NCBI GenBank assembly: GCA_951394405.1
Contig: OX596345.1
Span: forward strand, 1,302,001 to 1,366,000
Origin: Coprinellus micaceus
Lineage: Eukaryota > Basidiomycota > Agaricomycetes > Agaricales > Psathyrellaceae
Direction of reading: 5' to 3'
Length of the DNA: 64,000 bases
Shown here: positions 38,448 to 50,770 of the stretch, piece after piece
Numbering within the stretch: position 1 is the first letter of the stretch
Layout of the letters: each line of letters begins with the position of its first letter
Notes under the pieces: generated by a model
Database searches by the model: none
The model's input: the letters and a program-made list of their open reading frames with translations, nothing else
Told to the model about the DNA's origin: nothing
Program-made: the position numbers and the translations under genes

Positions 38448-39595
38448 ATGGCGTCAACCCGACCAGGCTCACAAAAACCGTATTCCGTGAGTCCCATCCT
38501 ATCGAATTTACGGGCGATAGGTAACAAGTTGCCAATTTAGCGCCCGTCAAGAGGAGGAGTGCCTACTGGCCAGTGGCAACACGACCGATTCAACGGAGGA
38601 CCGACCGGACGCAGGGCCTCACCTGCACCATTGGCAACCGCTGAAAGAAGTTCCCTTGGCGTCGGGGGCAGGTTGGAAGTGTCCAATCTCCATTATGAAG
38701 TCACACCCAAGGACCTTGCTGTACGTCGCCTCGTGCCCGCAGCCATCTGAAAACGAACTAAATCTCATGCTATATAGTCAATATTTGGCCAAATTGGCAC
38801 TCTCGTCCGTGAACCACTTATCAGGGTACGACTCGCCGTCGAGCTTTCCCTCATCTGAAAGACAAACTTTTGCCAACACAATCCCGCCGCTCTTCCTTTT
38901 ATATGAACCGTGGAACCCTCTCGCCTTTTCATCTTTCGAATGGATGACATCCACACCAGTATGATGGCAGCGGACGTTCGACTGGAAACGCCTTCATTAC
39001 GTTCGAAACCAACGCCGAGGCAACGAGGGCGAAGAACCAATTCGACGGAATACTTGCGAAAGGTGCGCACGAGCCAGGGAGACAAGGGCTTCGGGATGGG
39101 AATATTGGGCGTGCGCTTACAGCCTCCTCAGGGCAACCGATGTCTATCAGGGTCATCATGAGACCGGAAGGACCTCGAAGAGTAGCAAGCGCGCCAACGA
39201 CCCTCTCGCTTCTCAACCGAATCGAGAAGAAACCTCTCCTTGCGCGTGTCGCCCGAGACGATGCAGATGCCACCCGAGCGCCGTGAGTCCCCTTCTCTGT
39301 TACCCCCTCAATTACTCAAACCCTTCTAACGTTTGATGATATACATAGAACAGAACCCAGAGGTGGTCGTATCGGGCCCACCAGGACCCCTCGTGGACAA
39401 CAGCAGCCTCTCCCCAAGCGGGGTCGCGGTGGCCGAGGTGGTGCGGCAACGCGGTCAAAGAAGCCCAAGACAGCCGAAGAGCTTGACAACGAGCTCGATG
39501 CTTTCATGGACGACGCCGACACCCCTCAACCTGTTGGGGACGCGACTACGACTGCGGAGGCTGCTGCCACAACAGGAGACGTTGAGATGGCTTGA
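38448..39595 (+). CDS. ALYREF/Yra1-type mRNA export adaptor (RRM)
   Basis: RNA-binding adaptor of the TREX complex that hands mature mRNA to the Mex67/NXF1 exporter in the nucleus. Exons: 38448-38486, 38541-38720, 38778-38825, 38960-39062, 39132-39282 and 39349-39595, giving 255 residues. An Arg/Gly-rich N-terminus precedes the RRM: L-E-V-S-N-L-H-Y-E-V-T-P-K-D-L, I-F-G-Q-I-G-T-L, Y-D-G-S-G-R-S-T-G-N-A-F-I-T-F-E, and A-K-G-Q-P-M-S-I-R. An RGG-type segment then leads to the C-terminal FoP/UAP56-binding motif K-T-A-E-E-L-D-N-E-L-D-A-F-M. All exon joins keep frame and rebuild the canonical fold. Confidence 0.93.
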
Positions 39596-39890
39596 AAACT
39601 TGCTTCGTCGCATTAATCTGGCGCGTGGTCGTATTCATCGAACCTCGTTACCGTTAAAGTTATTGGGACTTTTTGGTAGCTCCATGATTTCCTTGTCCGT
39701 CTATATTCCTTGATCCTTCGCTTTCGATCTTTATACAGCATATCCACGACCGCTGTTTTGTGTATCTTGGGTCCTATTGTACACGATCCCCTTCATTGTT
39801 ACGAACTGGTTGGTACGCCTATCCAAAATCCACCGCTCATTTCCAAGTCTTCCAGCGTTTCCTAGTCTCCTCCCCGAGCTTCTTCGGCAA

Positions 39891-42292
39891 TTACGTAGTA
39901 GCGGGGAAAGTAACTTCCCAGACTCTAACCACAGCGTCCGCCCCACTGCTCACCAACTTCCCGTCCTTGCCTCCGTTCAACCACTGCACAGCGTTCACAC
40001 CACCAGGTCCCGACGCCTCCTTGATAGCCACACGGCGGATGGGCTTGGGCACGCTCCAGACATAAACATTGGTGTCAAGCGAACCAGAGGCGACGTTCTG
40101 TGAGTTGGCGGTCCACGATAGGGAGTTGACGCGAGAAGTATGGGCACCCCAATGGCTGGTGATGGTCTGTTCATATGTCGAGGAGATTGGTCAGTAATGG
40201 GGGAGAGGCTTCGGGAGGGTGTGGCACTTGCCTTGCGCTCTTGTACGTTGTACAAGACGATCTTGCCCCTGGTATCACCAACCGCGATCATCGTGCCGTC
40301 TGGGGAGAACGCGAGGACTGAGATGGGGGCCGCGTTGGCCTCCAGGGTCCCGATCTCGCTGAAGTCTGAGCCAGTCCAGCTGTACAGATACGTCTTGTTG
40401 TTCTCAGCTCCAACGGCGACCGTCGAGCCGCTCGCAGCGACAGCACTAGGCGTGTACTTGGGCTTGAGTTCCGCGACTTTCTGGTTCGAGCGGAAGGCCT
40501 CGACGACGTCGACTTCTGAGACGAATACTGTGCCGTCCTCAGCAGCAGCGATAGATTTGGGCTGAGAAGCCGTCTTCACTGCAGCGGGGCTAGAAATGGG
40601 TTCGAGTTTTGGTCAGTGAGCTGTTCGGATTGAACAAGGATAAGGAGGGGGGCTCACAGGTAGCTGCCGGACTTGGTGTCGATCTCCCTGACATGGTCAT
40701 CGTATCCAATAGAGTAAGCAACGCCGCTCGAGGCAGTAGCGATGCCCGTCAGGAAGGCAGGGTGACCTTGTCCGGCAAGCACACTTGACTGCTCGTCCGT
40801 GATAGAGTACGAGTATGCGCGCCCGTCGGCAGTACCAGCAATGAACGTCGACTCATCCTTCGTCGCAACGATCGAGTTAACGGCTTTCTGGGGTCCGGAA
40901 TAGACCTGGGTGGGCTTGTCGCCCTCGCGGGGGTCGAAGACGTTGAGGTCCCCAGAGAGGGAGAGGGAGACGATGTTGATGTCGTCGTTCCAGGTGTTAC
41001 CGATTTGGTGGTAATCGACGCCGGAACCGACGGTCCAGGTGGTTACGGCCTTGCGTGTTTCGACGTCCCAGTGCTTGACGGTGCAATCAGCGGCGGATGT
41101 CACGACTGACTTACCGTCGGCGCTCCACGACGCAGCAAACTACATCGACGGATGAGCGTGGCTTGAAAGGAACTTATTCGACTAGCGTACGTACGATTGA
41201 CCCTTTGTGAGGAGAGTCTGTAATCTCAGCAACGGTCTCGCCGGTTTTGCCATCGTACAGGAAGACCTTGTAGTCTGATCCAACACTGACGAAGTGATCT
41301 CCGGAGGGAGAGAACTTCACGTCCTGGACAAACTTGCTGTGGGTCTTGATAGTTTTGTCGTACTTGAACGGCACACCCGCATGGAACACAATCCCAGCAT
41401 CGTCGCCCGCAGTGACAGCTTTGAAAGGTCGCTGGTGGCGGATCGCCACTGCGTTAATGGATTTCGAGTGACCGATAATCTCTCCGGTGGAAGATCCTGT
41501 ATCGGCCATAAATGCGTGGCCAAACCTGTGGGGACAAACTTCAACCCCCACTCATGGATAGGATTCCACAACGCACTTGTCGCGACCATCTCCCACAGCA
41601 ATAATCCTCTTGCTCTCGCCATCCCAAGCGAGGTCATTACTGTCAACTGAATTAGCCAAACCAAATCACATTCACAAACCGTGGTAGCACTCACATCTTC
41701 CCACTCAATGCCCTATACTCTCCCTTCAGAATCTGCTCCTCCCCGACGACATCCCAGATCCTAACTGCCCACACCCAACGAGGCCAACAAGGCAAAGGCA
41801 AAGGCGGAAATACGAATCCTCATGAGCATAGGTGATAGGGGCGAACGAGAGATCAAGCGCGCTTGGAGTGGCACGCTACGCACCGTTTCCGACAGCGTCT
41901 GCGGACGCGCAGTAGTACCCAGACGGTGAGATACGCGCAACAGTCGCGTTCTGGATGTGACCTCCGTACGTCGTGGTTAGGCCAGGGTTCTTGAAGTTGA
42001 GGATCCCACACGAGCGTCATTGATTAATCGAGGAGACATCCAGTGGTTGGGTCCAGTCAGTTCCTGATAAGATCTCCAGCGAACTTGGCGCGTTCACACC
42101 TTCAGATTGCGAACCTACGTCGCAAAACCGTAACTTCAATCAACGGCTATACATCACAATACAATCTGAGCTTACGATGACAGCCTTCCCAGAGGTATAT
42201 ACAACTTTCTCCTTGTGCGAGCTGACCTTGGTCGAGGAACCGCGCTCGGTGGTGGGGTTCGAGGGGAACGTGAACGTCTTCTTGTAGGACAT
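39891..42292 (-). CDS. AIP1: Actin-interacting protein 1 (AIP1/WDR1), WD40
   Basis: WD40 protein that works with cofilin to sever and disassemble actin filaments at cortical patches and hyphal tips. It begins M-S-Y-K-K-T-F-T-F-P-S-N-P-T-T-E-R-G and ends V-T-F-P-A-T-T at 39891. Two seven-bladed propellers are expected; seen blades include I-S-P-S-G-Y-Y-C-A-S, V-R-I-W-D-V-V-G, G-H-S-K-S-I-N-A-V, H-S-K-F-V-Q-D-V-K-F-S-P-S-G-D-H-F, W-S-A-D-G-K-S-V-V-T, L-A-F-S-P-D-G-T-M-I-A-V-G-D and H-T-S-R-V-N-S-L-S-W. The intron around 41760-41890 joins the D-A-V-G-N segment to V-R-I-W-D. I count about nine exons; the first two introns (42000-42180) are the least certain. Product is about 600 residues, as expected. 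Confidence 0.92.
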
Positions 42293-43027
42293 ATCTGATT
42301 ATTAGGCCTCAGAGAGGTATCGAGGATATTGAGGGTGACGTGGATGGTGGTATGATGGTGGTACGAGCAAGAGGTGATGATTACTGCGCGCTTACGGGTG
42401 TTCAATCAGGGTACAGCATTTGCATCAGCGACCGTCGTCATAACCGCTGCCCAAAGGTTCAAAGCTCAGGGTCTTTTATGGGGCATGGAGATCGACCCAG
42501 TTACAGTTCTAGGTACTAGGGCGCAAACGTTTGAATCTATGGCCAGACGACATGTTTGAGGAAGGCTAGCACAATGAAATATAGGGCACAGCAACGTGAA
42601 GAAATGGCATTAAAAATCGTTCGTGACAAAGCGCGATATGTCGTCAAGAGGGAGGGGGAGTAGTCAAGAAGCAAGACTAGGCAAGGACAAAGGGGTAACA
42701 AGAACCGTGGTACGGGAGTTCGAAGCACTTCGAAGCACAAGGGTAGCGCTTGAGGGATTCATCAAGAATATAGTGGAAGTGGGTCGATCCAGAAGTAGTG
42801 GTGGTATATGAAGAATCCTCGTGGATAGTGAACCGGGGAGTAAATGACGATGAACAGGCAAGCAAAGCAAATAAGCACTGAGAAGGTTTCCAGCCGATCT
42901 GTGTGGGAGACTGTATGTAGAATAGAGTGGAATAGCGATAGAAGGGGCGATGGATGTGAATGGATACTTGGGGATGCAACAGAAGTAGTTGTTGACTAGA
43001 TGGTAGCCAATCTCCTTCTGTTGCGCT
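42293..43027. other. Intergenic, AIP1 upstream side
   Basis: About 735 bp; no coding segment or RNA gene recognised. Confidence 0.45.
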
Positions 43028-46000
43028 TTACTTGATGTGAACGTTCAAGGCCTTCTCCTTGAGGACAGCGGGGTAGCTGTTCATGAGATGACCAAGTGCT
43101 CTGAGATCTTCTTGATCGAGGAGATGGATGGTGACTTTAGGCTATACGACGAAGTCCCATCGGTTAATGCCACTTTCCAGCGTGAAGGGAATGAACTTAC
43201 AGCCCCCTTGATCCCAAACGACTTCACCACCTTGTACAATTTATCTCCCAACTTCTGCTTCTGAACAAGGACGGTCTGGTCCAGGAGCGAATCAATAAAT
43301 TCGTCAGTGGCCTGAACAACCAAAGGGTCGGCCTTGGGCAGTGGTAAGCCAGTTGCAGAGCTCGAGTTCGCCAAACGAATGATTTCAGCAGCCGGGAGCT
43401 TCGCGAGGGTCGGGATTGTGTGTGCGGTCCCGCTTCCAGGAGTCGCCGGTGCAGGCGAAGCCGCGGCCGAACCCCCTCTCGACAAGGGAGGGGTCTGCGG
43501 AGAGTCCTCAACTTTGGGCGCAGTCTTCACTGTCTTGGGCGTAACGGGTGCGGCGAGGGGTTTGGGTGCGACGACAGTTGCGGGGGTCTGCTGCTTCTCT
43601 TCTTCATCGTCATCGTCCGCCTCCAGAATGGCCTTCGCATCAACCAATTTGGCACGCAGGTTCTCGGAGTTGAAGAGGCACATTGCGCGCTCTCGTTTCG
43701 GCAAACCCATCAACAGCTCTGTGAGCTCCTCCTGTCGCGCATTTTCAAGCTTGTTGACAGCAGCGAGCATACGATCCCTCTCAGACTGGGGTGGGACAGA
43801 GCCCGAAGGGGAAGAGGTGCGCGGAGGAGTAGAAAGGGTCGCGCTAACGGAGATGGGTGTCGACGGGTGCTCTGGCGCACTAGCCGTTGCATTTGCCGCG
43901 TTCAGATCTGAGGTGCTAGAGATCTGGGACACTGACACTGGCCTTGAGGTCTCCTCGGTGGCGCTGGTGGATTGGGATGCCGACTTTCGGCGCAACTCGA
44001 CTTGCTCCTTCAGCTTCTCAGAGTTATCGAGGGTCTGAATGACGTCGCTCAGCGCCAGATTGGAGAGCGCATCGACGATATCGCCTAGTTCGCTCGCTGG
44101 TACGATGTCCAGATGCTGGATTCTTCGGCTGAACTCGCCGCTGAGAACCTCCTTGCGAACGACGGGGGTCAGAGCTGCAAGATCGTCGTATTTCATCGGC
44201 ACATTGAGAGTTCCAGAAAGTGCAGCCTATAGTCTTGTTAACACGTTTGCCATCCATGAATAGTTCGTGACGCACATTGTAATAGCTACCTGACCCTCGT
44301 CGGGCCCTGGTATCGTGCTGCTTGGGTCCCGGCGACGCACCAGGCCCCAGAGCCGTAGAGCGAGTCCGAGGACTTCCCCAATCTCCCGCCTCACTGATAG
44401 TGGGACTCGTCGCTCCACTCGCGCTTCTAGGGTGGTTGTTGTGTCCGAAACGCTGAGCTAGCTTCTCCTGCCTCATCTGCTTCGGCTCGTGGAGGCGGAC
44501 TACAATCTGCTTGGAGCCGAGCTGCACTCCATTCATACCGTGCAAAGCAGCGTTGGCCTGCTCGGGCGTCTGATACGACACGAACCCGAACCCGCGGCTG
44601 TCACCGTTCTCGTTGCGCATGACACGGGCACTAACGATCTGGCCAAACCTCCGGAAGTGGGTGAAGAGACTGTTGGAATCGATCTCAGGATCGAGATTCT
44701 GCGGAATGTGAGATATGGAACATCACGAGCGGTCTACGTTCTCACCTTGCAGAACAAATTGCACGGATCGATTAGACCACTGTGACTTCCAGAACCCGCG
44801 TACTGCACTTGCTGACCAGGCCCATGAACGAAGGGGATGGGACTCGGAAGGGGCGACTTGTTGAGATAGGGGCTTCCGGGGAGTGGCGATCTCGAGTGGT
44901 ATGGACTGCCTCTCGGTGGCGAGTGCGGGGAGTGGGGCGAGTATTGGTTAGGATAAGAAGAATAGAAAGACGATCCACCCGGTACGAATGCGGCTGCGGT
45001 GGGGTTGAAGTCTCCGAAGGAGGCGCTCGTGCGCCTGGGGGGTTGATAGACCTGTACGGCGATGTTCTGACCTTCCACCTCGGCGCAATGCATGGCCTCC
45101 TCTGCAGCACGAGCGTCGTTCTCGTTCCAAAATTCGATGATCCCGGTGTCGGGGCCGAACTGGGTGTTGACGCGAGCAGACGCAAGGGCACCGAACTCCC
45201 TGAATAGGTCGTAGAGTTGGGAATCGGTGAAAGCGGGTGGGAGCTGCTTGACGAGTCGAGGTTGCGCAGATGGAGGTGGAAGAGGCGTCGGCGGGTTCGT
45301 CGATGGGTACGGCGACAGCAAGAGGGGGACGGTCTGGGTAAGCTCAGGTATAGGTCGTCCTTGGAGCGTAGCCAGTGCCTTTTCAGCTGAAAAGAAACGC
45401 TTTAGCCGCCAGTCCTGCAACGTGCTCCCACTCTGCATACGACATACCCTTTTCAAGGAACTTGAATTCGATCGTCCCAGAGAGCATGGGGCCTGGAGTA
45501 TCCCGCTGGATTTTGGGCCTAAACGGACCGCAGTACATGAACGCAACAGCCAGGATTTCATCTGTTACGAAGGTGGGTAGGTTCGTGATATAGAGCAACG
45601 GGTCGTGGAGGTATGGGTGCGGGTGCGGGCCCTGGAATTCCCCCTCCTGGTGTCCATAGTCGCCTTCCATCGTAGCCAATCCGATATAGGGGGATGATGC
45701 CGTACCTCGCCTTCTAATCGAGTATCCTGGCGACCCCGGCGTCGCAGTTGTCGTGGTACGATGACAAGATGCGGGTGTCACTGCAGTTTTCAGAGCTCCA
45801 GGGTTGCTTACATAACCTCTATACGTGCCTCCGAGTCAATGTAACTTGAAGGCTGACCGAAAGTCGTCAAATCATGTTGGAATTCGAAGGGGTTATCGAG
45901 GCTTGTCTACAGCATGGTGTAGCTTCTATACAGCAAAAGGTATTGTACATAAAAGTCGTGAGTTCCTGTTCTTCTTTCCAAAACGGGGCCTCTACCAGCC

Positions 46001-46082
46001 CATCTCTTCCTGGAGGATGAGCCTGATCGTGCAATGGCGTCCATCCGTCCGTTCTTCGCCTAACTGCTCCGGAAGAGTTCAT
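43028..46082 (-). CDS. rrm4: Rrm4-like RNA-binding protein: three RRMs plus MLLE-like domains
   Basis: Large RNA-binding protein whose layout matches Rrm4, the endosome-bound mRNA transport factor of Ustilago maydis: three N-terminal RRMs, then MLLE-type peptide-binding domains. RRM1 includes L-L-Y-I-T-N-L-P-T-F-V-T-D-E (45500s), RRM2 L-V-K-Q-L-P-P-A-F-T-D-S-Q-L (45200s), RRM3 L-F-C-K then N-L-D-P-E-I-D and R-G-F-G-F-V-S-Y (44550-44760). Three MLLE-like segments follow: near 44000-44180 (R-K-E-V-L-S-G-E-F then L-A-L-S-D-V-I-Q-T-L), near 43600-43770 (E-E-L-T-E-L-L-M-G-L), and at the C-terminus (Q-K-Q-K-L-G-D-K-L-Y then L-L-D-Q-E-D-L-R-A-L). The stop is at 43028. The 5' end is hard: a coding exon near 45820-45920 is joined by a 44-nt intron, and a still earlier ATG at 46082 begins M-N-S-S-G-A-V. 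The start may therefore lie anywhere in 45665-46082. Confidence 0.75.
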
Positions 46083-46298
46083 AAATTAGAGGTCGCCTGG
46101 GTATAAAGCAGCCGTCTAGGAAGCTGAATTCTTCGAAAAATGAGCCAGTTGTACGATACCCAATAACTCGGGACATACTGGGGGTATCATCCGTTTCAAC
46201 GGGACGTGTCTTGAATCCTCGTGTCAAACGGGGGGATCACTGTGAAACGAGAATGGGAGTGTCAACTTGAATCTCAGACGAGACGAGGCGGGAAATGC

Positions 46299-46724
46299 TT
46301 ACAGGATGCCTTCTAGCCAGCCTGCGCCGCTTCTGATGGCCCTGCTGGAGGTGTGTGGCGGGCTTGAGGAATATTCTGACAATTTCATAAAATGCTCCAG
46401 ACTTCGGAACACTAGAAGCGAAGTGTCAGTATACCAGACAGGCTCCATCAAAACGAGGTTTGCATGCCTTGGTTTGGAGGCCGCTGGGGCCCAGTCAAAC
46501 GCGTGCGTCTCCTCATGGATAACTGCAGGTAAAGGCGCAGTATCTGAACCGAGTGGGGTCGCGACGACGGGGCCCATAATTTGCTGATCAGAGATGGATT
46601 GCGCTGTTGCGGAGTCGATGGTGGGTTGGGGTGCCGATCCGTGCCCAATTGGGGCGGCAACAACGGCAGGGAGGAGGAAGGAAATGACGAAGGAAATAAG
46701 GAGGAATCGCGAGTAGAACATCAT
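46299..46724 (-). CDS. Small secreted protein, unclassified
   Basis: An ORF of 141 residues with a clear signal peptide (M-M-F-Y-S-R-F-L-L-I-S-F-V-I-S-F-L-L-P-A, cleavage near V-V-A-A). The mature part is Pro/Ala/Ser/His-rich with no cysteine-rich effector pattern and no family I recognise. An upstream TATAAG string at about 46857 (minus strand) fits a promoter. The ORF could also be the first exon of a spliced gene, since it sits in one frame with no splice site tested. Function unknown. Confidence 0.5.
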   Translation of the reverse strand: MMFYSRFLLISFVISFLLPAVVAAPIGHGSAPQPTIDSATAQSISDQQIMGPVVATPLGSDTAPLPAVIHEETHAFDWAPAASKPRHANLVLMEPVWYTDTSLLVFRSLEHFMKLSEYSSSPPHTSSRAIRSGAGWLEGIL

Positions 46725-47945
46725 GATTGTCGTGAAGAGTTTTGAACGAGGACGAAATGTGCAGGTGGGTTCGCGGGAGGAGAACGAGACTCGGGAAAGG
46801 GGAACAATCCAGAGGGCAGGTACCGCGATGCATCATCCCATGCCCCTTGGCCCGCTTATATGGATGTGAGACCAGCTGGGAAGGTTCTCGCAGTCCGAGT
46901 CTAGGCAGCGGCGTTGCTGCAGCACTAGTAAGAGTAAGAGACGAATTAGACGTGCACTTAATCCGCGGAATGAGTTGTTGATCCTTCTTCGCAGGAGGCG
47001 AGGCTATTCGCGGGTGATGGCTTCCCTCGACCAAATGGCGAGGTGAATGTCACTCGCGTCAAGGAAGCCTATGAGCTCGGCGTGTTGTAGGTCACTCAAG
47101 CTCAAACAACCCGCGCAGGATGGGGTCCTGCTTCCTGTTAACACTTGGGCGATGTCAGAGCCAGGGATATGGGAAATAGCAAGAGCGACTCACAGAACCA
47201 GCATGGTGTACCATCAAAACGAGGTTTACCTACCAACTGTTAGTGGACGATGACCAGACGGTCTGTCCAGGACATCCAAATGCAAGCGTACGCCGCGGTG
47301 ATCTTGCTCGCGGAGGAACAGAAGGATCAAAATTGCATCGTCGCACCAGGTTCTCGACATTCCACGAGAGAAGTCTGCCATAATCGCCCCCACTAGGCCT
47401 CTCCCTTTCGCCATGGGCCCAACTACGTGATCCTAGTGAGACGGTCCTTTCCATGGAAAATCTGTGAATCCTGTAAATCACGGATCCTCGCGGAAAGGGA
47501 GGAGGCTGCTGCTAGTCATGTGCGATAGCCCACATTGACTGTTGCTCGAGGTGAATGCTTAATGCGATAGTAGCATGTGTTGACCCGGCATCCAAGGAGG
47601 ATGGAAAGGAGAGTCTGAGGAATGGATACCACGTAAGCCAAGCAGACACAGAGAAGGCACGGGAACTTGAGCTGGTCCTCTCGATGAGGAAATGCGTTCA
47701 TTTCTTCAATCAAGCTCTTGCTCTCGGTTGCTTCGGGACGCCTTGGGATGATGAGCAATGATCCGGATGTGAAGGAAATAAAAGGAAATGTCACAAGGAA
47801 TGGTGTTAGGAATGAAGGGATCTGATTGGCGAGGCAGCGGGACACAGGGAGTAGCTCCAAATTGCTGTACAGAAGGAAGAAGAGGACTGGAGTGAAGGGA
47901 AGGTAATGAACGGGGTATAGAAAGACACACTACGTTCATGAGACT
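46725..47945. other. Intergenic, possible small minus-strand gene
   Basis: About 1.2 kb. On the minus strand a segment ending at 47004 reads L-S-L-S-D-L-Q-H-A-E-L-I-G-F-L-D before a TAG, preceded by a TTAACAG acceptor near 47129, and an open frame lies at 47230-47481. I could not join these into a convincing gene. Confidence 0.3.
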
Positions 47946-49740
47946 TCAATCGTCGAATTCGCCAACATCACTGGTCGCGTAGTTCTTCAATGGATCCTTC
48001 CTGAGCGCTTCGGCTTCCGTGGTCGGCACGGGGGCTTGCAATCCGGACTTCTTGACCTTGATGATTGAGTCTCCAACCGGCACCGCTGTTGCCTTTGAGG
48101 TCGTATCCTCATCCTGTGGTACAAAGCGCACATGAGATACGGTCCACACTAACGACGCTCAAAATGAAAGGGATTCGCAGTGTACACACCTCGTCTCGGA
48201 ATGGTGTAAATTTTGGTGCCGCAGCCGTACTCTCTTCCGGCGTATCAGCGAAGACAGCAAAGCCTGCCTTAGCTGGAGCCTTCGCCTTCGATGACGCTGC
48301 AGCGGGTGGCCCTGATTCCGGAGCATCCGCAAAGACGCTGAACCCTGCTGTAGCTGGAGCTTTTACCTTTGCTATGGGTACCTTCGAGGGTGCAGGCGCA
48401 GAAGGCTCCTTGGGATCGGAGAAGATTGCAAGCCTTGCTTTCGTTGGCGCCCGCGCCTTTGAGGCTGATGCTCTTGCGACACCAGGGGAAGGTGTTTCTT
48501 CCGGGGTACCAGTGAAGATTGCAAACCCAGCTTTGGCTGGTGGCTTGACCTTGGAGGTCGAGCTACTTGCTATTTTGCTGCTGCTGGCGATGGCCCTACC
48601 GCTAGTACTCCTCGTTGTGGGCACAGTATTAGGCGGTGGTGGCATAGCGTCGGCGTCTCCATCTCGATATGGTACAATCTTCGAGCTAGAGCTACCCGAC
48701 GCCCCAGACGCTGCCGCAGCAATTCGCCTCGCCCTTCCTGGCTGCTTGATAGTCGCACCTGCAAGCTTCTTGGTTTCTGGGACGTTTTCCTTCACCCTAG
48801 TCTTACGTCCGTCGAGCTCTTTCCACTCAGACCTTGTTGCCCCTTCGGCCTCTTCGCCAGTTGGATCGAAGAAGACTTGCATACGGCTATTTGAGGGTGG
48901 TTGGTATGACGCAGCTGCCGAGTTGGCGGAGCCCAAGGGTCTGGACGAAGAGGAGGGCAGAGAGGATGTCGTTGCCAGGGCCTGTCGTTGGGGTTGCTGA
49001 GGAGTTGGCCGGGAAGGTTCGACCACAGGAATCGACATGTTCGTCATCATCCGCTTCTGGAAGTCGTCATAGCGAGCCTTGAGATGGTCCAAAGGCTGGG
49101 CTTTTCGTGCAATTCCCAGGCGATAGATTTCGTCGGCTTCCTTCTTCCTGTGTACCACAAACAAAGTGTAAGCTCAAGCGTGCGAAGAGGGTCCCTGAAC
49201 TGTACGACTAATAGGGACTAACCTTCCATCCCGTTCCAATACCGCGCTGTGCTCTTCATATAAGAGCGCATGGTCCGCGCCAATATCATTGGCAAGCAAA
49301 AACCGGTAGATGATCGTAGGCTTGTCGACATAGCTCCCATAGAGCAACCATAGTTTCAAATACTTGATATCTCCACGATATATACCACCTGCATGGTCCT
49401 TGAGGACTCTAGTCGCCTCTTCAATGAGCTCCAGAAGGCCGGATTCTGCGCTCTGTCCTTGGGGGTAGTTCTCTACCACCCAATAGACCAAACGGCAATA
49501 CGCTTCCAAGGGGTCACCGTCTTCGTCCTCAAGTGCCAGCTCGACGTTAATTCGTAGTCGGTTCCGGGTTGCGGCTAGCTTGCCTTCGCGTTGAGCATGT
49601 GGGGTGGCAAGCAACCCGGCGAGTGCTGTGACTCGGCGTCCCGTCGCGAGTGGTTGAACGTTCTCTTTGGCGCGTTCTAAAACCTCGAAATCGACCACCA
49701 CAGGGCCTTGTTCTTCCCAAAACTCTTCGTCGCTGTGCAT
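47946..49740 (-). CDS. MAD3: Spindle-checkpoint protein MAD3/BubR1
   Basis: Component of the mitotic checkpoint complex, holding Cdc20-APC/C inactive until chromosomes are attached. Exons: 49740-49223, 49147-48190 and 48113-47946, giving 547 residues. KEN box 1 is at residues 25-27 (R-A-K-E-N-V-Q-P-L). The Mad3/Bub1 TPR domain follows (I-N-V-E-L-A-L-E-D-E-D-G-D-P-L-E-A-Y; Y-L-K-L-W-L-L-Y; K-K-E-A-D-E-I-Y-R-L-G-I). KEN box 2 lies in R-V-K-E-N-V-P-E-T-K-K. Then come about four degenerate repeats, two of which (F-S-V-F-A-D and F-A-V-F-A-D) fit the ABBA Cdc20-binding motif. There is no kinase domain, as in fungal Mad3. A GLEBS (Bub3-binding) motif was not clearly seen. Confidence 0.93.
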
Positions 49741-50753
49741 TGGCTTGGGGTTTCGTGTTAGGCTGTATGAGGTGGGGGAGTGTGGTCAAGGGCTACCGTA
49801 AGTTCGAGCGCGTCGTCGCGATCATCACGTGTAGGGTAGACCGACGCGGACACATCGGTCCAAGAGGGTCCACGGTCCTTGAACCAAGGGGTCTCGCTGC
49901 CGAAACATCGAGCTTACGCCAGGCCACTGTGACTAGGACGATGTATAGGCGGAGAGCCTTGAGGAGCAAAATAGAAACGGATATCGATATCTCTCAAGAG
50001 CGCTCGCGGGCATCGCAGCACACTCCGAGTCTCGAAGGACTGCCAGGGCGCGTTCGGACAGTTGTCGTGCTCCTGATCGATCTAGCCCCATAATACAGGG
50101 GCCCAGAAAGCCCCTGTATTTGGCGCTCGAGCGATGCCGATGCCCACGACACAGACGTCTATTCACTCGCCCAGGTCCTAAAGCCGCTCGTACACAAGGG
50201 TGGGACCGGGCGGGGGATGGCAGTGGATATCGTATGACAGCGGCGACTCGCGGTAGCACCCCTCCCTGCGTGACAGTGATCGTCGAAGGGTATCTCAACT
50301 GCCAACGACTCTGACATACTCTACATCGTTTCTGATAGCACGCAGAAGATACCGGGGTGTGATGTGTTCCTTATTGCTATTACAGAAAAGGTTGTCTGTA
50401 AGCTCGAGAAGTTCAGCAGCCAAGTATTCCAGGAAGGATGATTGAGCAGGTTCGCGGTGAGGGAAGGTGGATATGCGGAAGTCCGACCTGGATTTGTATT
50501 TCACCAGAGACGCCAACCCCTACACGCTTGGCACAGTGGCCTTTCTTGAGAAATATATGAACACCTCCGACTGCAGACTGCAGACCCGCCTTCGCTAACC
50601 TTGAGTAAGAGCGAAGGTTCATATACATCAGAATTTGGATTAACCAAGGAAATCTGGAGGTCGAATCGTTCTCTGGATGAGTCCATGCATATCCAGTAAA
50701 TGTACGTGCCTCAACCCTAATTCCCGCTACCTTTTTGGAACCTAAGAACGATG

Positions 50754-50770
50754 GTGTGTGTGTGTGTGTG
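50754..50770. repeat. (GT)n microsatellite
   Basis: 17 bases of uninterrupted alternating GT. Confidence 0.85.

Noticed and set aside
47004..47481. Possible spliced small gene on the minus strand
   Set aside because: The open segments and the single good acceptor do not join into one frame with a sensible start; no family match.
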